Source: Bacteroidales bacterium
GTDB lineage: Bacteria > Bacteroidota > Bacteroidia > Bacteroidales > UBA4417
Reading direction: 5' to 3'
Length of the DNA: 56,946 nucleotides
NCBI GenBank assembly: GCA_030654075.1
Contig: JAURYB010000005.1
Span: forward strand, 72,732 to 129,677
A model generated the notes under the pieces. The model was given only the letters and a program-made list of their open reading frames with translations. It searched no databases and was not told the origin of the DNA. Positions within the stretch are counted from its first letter, which is position 1. Each line of letters begins with the position of its first letter. Shown piece after piece: positions 55,976 to 56,946 of the stretch. The translations under genes were made by a program, and so were the position numbers.

Positions 55976-56803
55976 ATGAAAAACGCGTTTATCATTGCAA
56001 TTTTAGCTCTACTACTGCTAGCTTGTTCTTCCAAACCGGAAGAAACATTCGTTACCATTACAACTCCTTATGGTAATATTGTTGTAAAACTTTACGACAG
56101 CACTGTGAAGCATAAGGAAAATTTTGTCAAACTCGCTGATGCCGGGTATTTCAACGGCACTTTATTTCATCGGGTGATCCAGAAGTTCATGATACAGGGC
56201 GGGGATCCCAGTTCGAAGCACGCTCTGCCTGGCGCTCTGCTGGGTGATGGTGACACTACTTATACGGTTCCGTTCGAATATGTTCCTTCCTATTTGCATA
56301 AACGAGGTGCCTTTGCCGCCGCGCGCGAAAATGACGATGAAAATCCATTAAAAGCTTCATCGGCATCGCAGTTTTATATCGTACAAGGGAAAGTGTTTAC
56401 TAACGAAGAACTTGATGCAGTAGAATTAAAGGTGGAACGTCGTACCAAGCAGTACATAATGATGGATTTGCTGAAAAAAGAAGGCAAAGAAGATGAATTG
56501 AAAGCTTTTAAACAAATGGCCGATAAACGTGATACCGCCAATATCAGGCTGATAATCAATAAATACCGCAATGCTGTTGAAGCTCAGTACATGCGTACCA
56601 AACCATTCAGACTAACTGATGAGCAACGACGTATTTACTCAACGATTGGCGGAACGCCTCACCTGGATGGCGCTTACACTGTTTTTGGAGAAGTGGTTAG
56701 TGGCATGGAAATTGTTGATCAGATTGCAGCCGTACAAACTGACACAAATGACCGGCCTGTTCAGGATATCCGCATGACAATAAAAGTCTTAAAAAACAAA
56801 TAA
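55976..56803 (+). CDS. Cyclophilin-type peptidyl-prolyl isomerase lipoprotein
   Basis: Cell-envelope PPIase, 275 aa. The start at 55976 gives a lipoprotein signal MKNAFIIAILALLLLACSS with Cys17; the longer frame (from 55877) adds a tail with no signal features. Cyclophilin motifs are TPYGNIVVKLYDSTVKHKEN, YFNGTLFHRVIQKFMIQGGD (catalytic Arg/Phe region), GAFAAARENDDENP and SASQFYIVQG, and near the end DGAYTVFGEVVSGMEIVDQI. A Lys/Asp-rich helical insert (about 145-215) separates the two halves, as in other Bacteroidota cyclophilins. It probably helps folding of exported proteins. Confidence 0.93.
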   Translation: MKNAFIIAILALLLLACSSKPEETFVTITTPYGNIVVKLYDSTVKHKENFVKLADAGYFNGTLFHRVIQKFMIQGGDPSSKHALPGALLGDGDTTYTVPFEYVPSYLHKRGAFAAARENDDENPLKASSASQFYIVQGKVFTNEELDAVELKVERRTKQYIMMDLLKKEGKEDELKAFKQMADKRDTANIRLIINKYRNAVEAQYMRTKPFRLTDEQRRIYSTIGGTPHLDGAYTVFGEVVSGMEIVDQIAAVQTDTNDRPVQDIRMTIKVLKNK

Positions 56804-56832
56804 ATCATTCATCTTATCCCAACCCATATAAT

Positions 56833-56946
56833 TCTCATAGTCTCTCAGTCTCTTAGTCCCTCAGTCTCTTAGTCCCTCAGTCTCTTAGTCCCTCAGTCTC
56901 TTAGTCCCTCAGTCTCTTAGTCCCTCAGTCTCATAGTCCCTCAGTC
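56833..56946. repeat. 16-bp tandem repeat running off the right edge
   Basis: Seven units of the 16-mer TCTCTTAGTCCCTCAG (itself two similar 8-mers), with first and last complete units starting TCTCATAG, plus two bases at the edge. It is non-coding and lies 30 bp after the cyclophilin stop. It may extend beyond the window. Confidence 0.9.

Noticed and set aside
56833..56946. Possible CRISPR array at the right edge
   Set aside because: The 16-bp units are contiguous without unique spacers, so this is a simple tandem repeat.

Overview
The window looks like a chromosomal segment of a Bacteroidota bacterium, probably Bacteroidales or Marinilabiliales-like. The signs are two tandem SusC/SusD pairs, many Sec and lipoprotein signals on carbohydrate enzymes, TAnnTTTG-type promoter boxes, few Shine-Dalgarno sites and AC-rich susC leaders. 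The exact lineage cannot be fixed from the sequence. Nearly all genes from 1 to 53.8 kb lie on the minus strand and are described here in transcription order (high to low coordinates).

Region A (1-11.6 kb): a XylR-type regulator (10390-11568), then a tight operon of a GH92 enzyme with an extra N-terminal domain, a ROK sugar kinase, an MFS sugar transporter, a second GH92 enzyme, and a secreted TIM-barrel-like hydrolase that runs off the left edge. Both GH92s belong to a divergent subtype. A frameshifted IS200-like transposase remnant lies at 11.6-12.1 kb.

Region B (12.2-22.9 kb): a myo-inositol operon, namely Na+/solute symporter, transaldolase, IolB, IolD, IolA/MmsA, IolE and IolG, with a divergent AraC-type regulator. 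The usual kinase IolC and aldolase IolJ are absent, and a transaldolase with conserved Schiff-base Lys and phosphate-binding Arg residues stands in the operon. I infer a transaldolase shortcut: 2-deoxy-5-keto-D-gluconate + glyceraldehyde-3-P -> fructose-6-P + malonate semialdehyde.

Region C (23-51.4 kb): a large polysaccharide-utilization locus. In order it encodes SusC2, SusD2, SusC1, SusD1, a LamG surface lipoprotein, a GDPD/PI-PLC-like phosphodiesterase, a GH37/GH63-like glycosidase, a GH125 alpha-1,6-mannosidase, a canonical GH92, an EEP phosphatase, an alkaline phosphatase, a PHP phosphoesterase, two metallophosphoesterases, a ROK kinase and an MFS transporter. Alpha-mannosidases, six phosphoesterase-type enzymes and a neighbouring inositol operon together suggest a phosphorylated inositol-mannoside substrate (GPI-type glycan, phosphatidylinositol mannoside, or fungal phosphomannan / inositol-phosphoceramide). 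Three of the enzymes share a C-terminal PA14 domain. Both susC genes carry the same upstream motif (35/38 bases identical) at the same distance from a promoter box. A two-hairpin element is repeated downstream of susD2 and of the LamG gene.

Region D (52-56.9 kb): a decayed SGNH/GDSL hydrolase pseudogene, an uncharacterised acidic protein, then plus-strand thymidine kinase, a DraRnl-type RNA ligase and a cyclophilin-type lipoprotein. A 16-bp tandem repeat runs off the right edge. I saw no tRNA, rRNA or CRISPR array.
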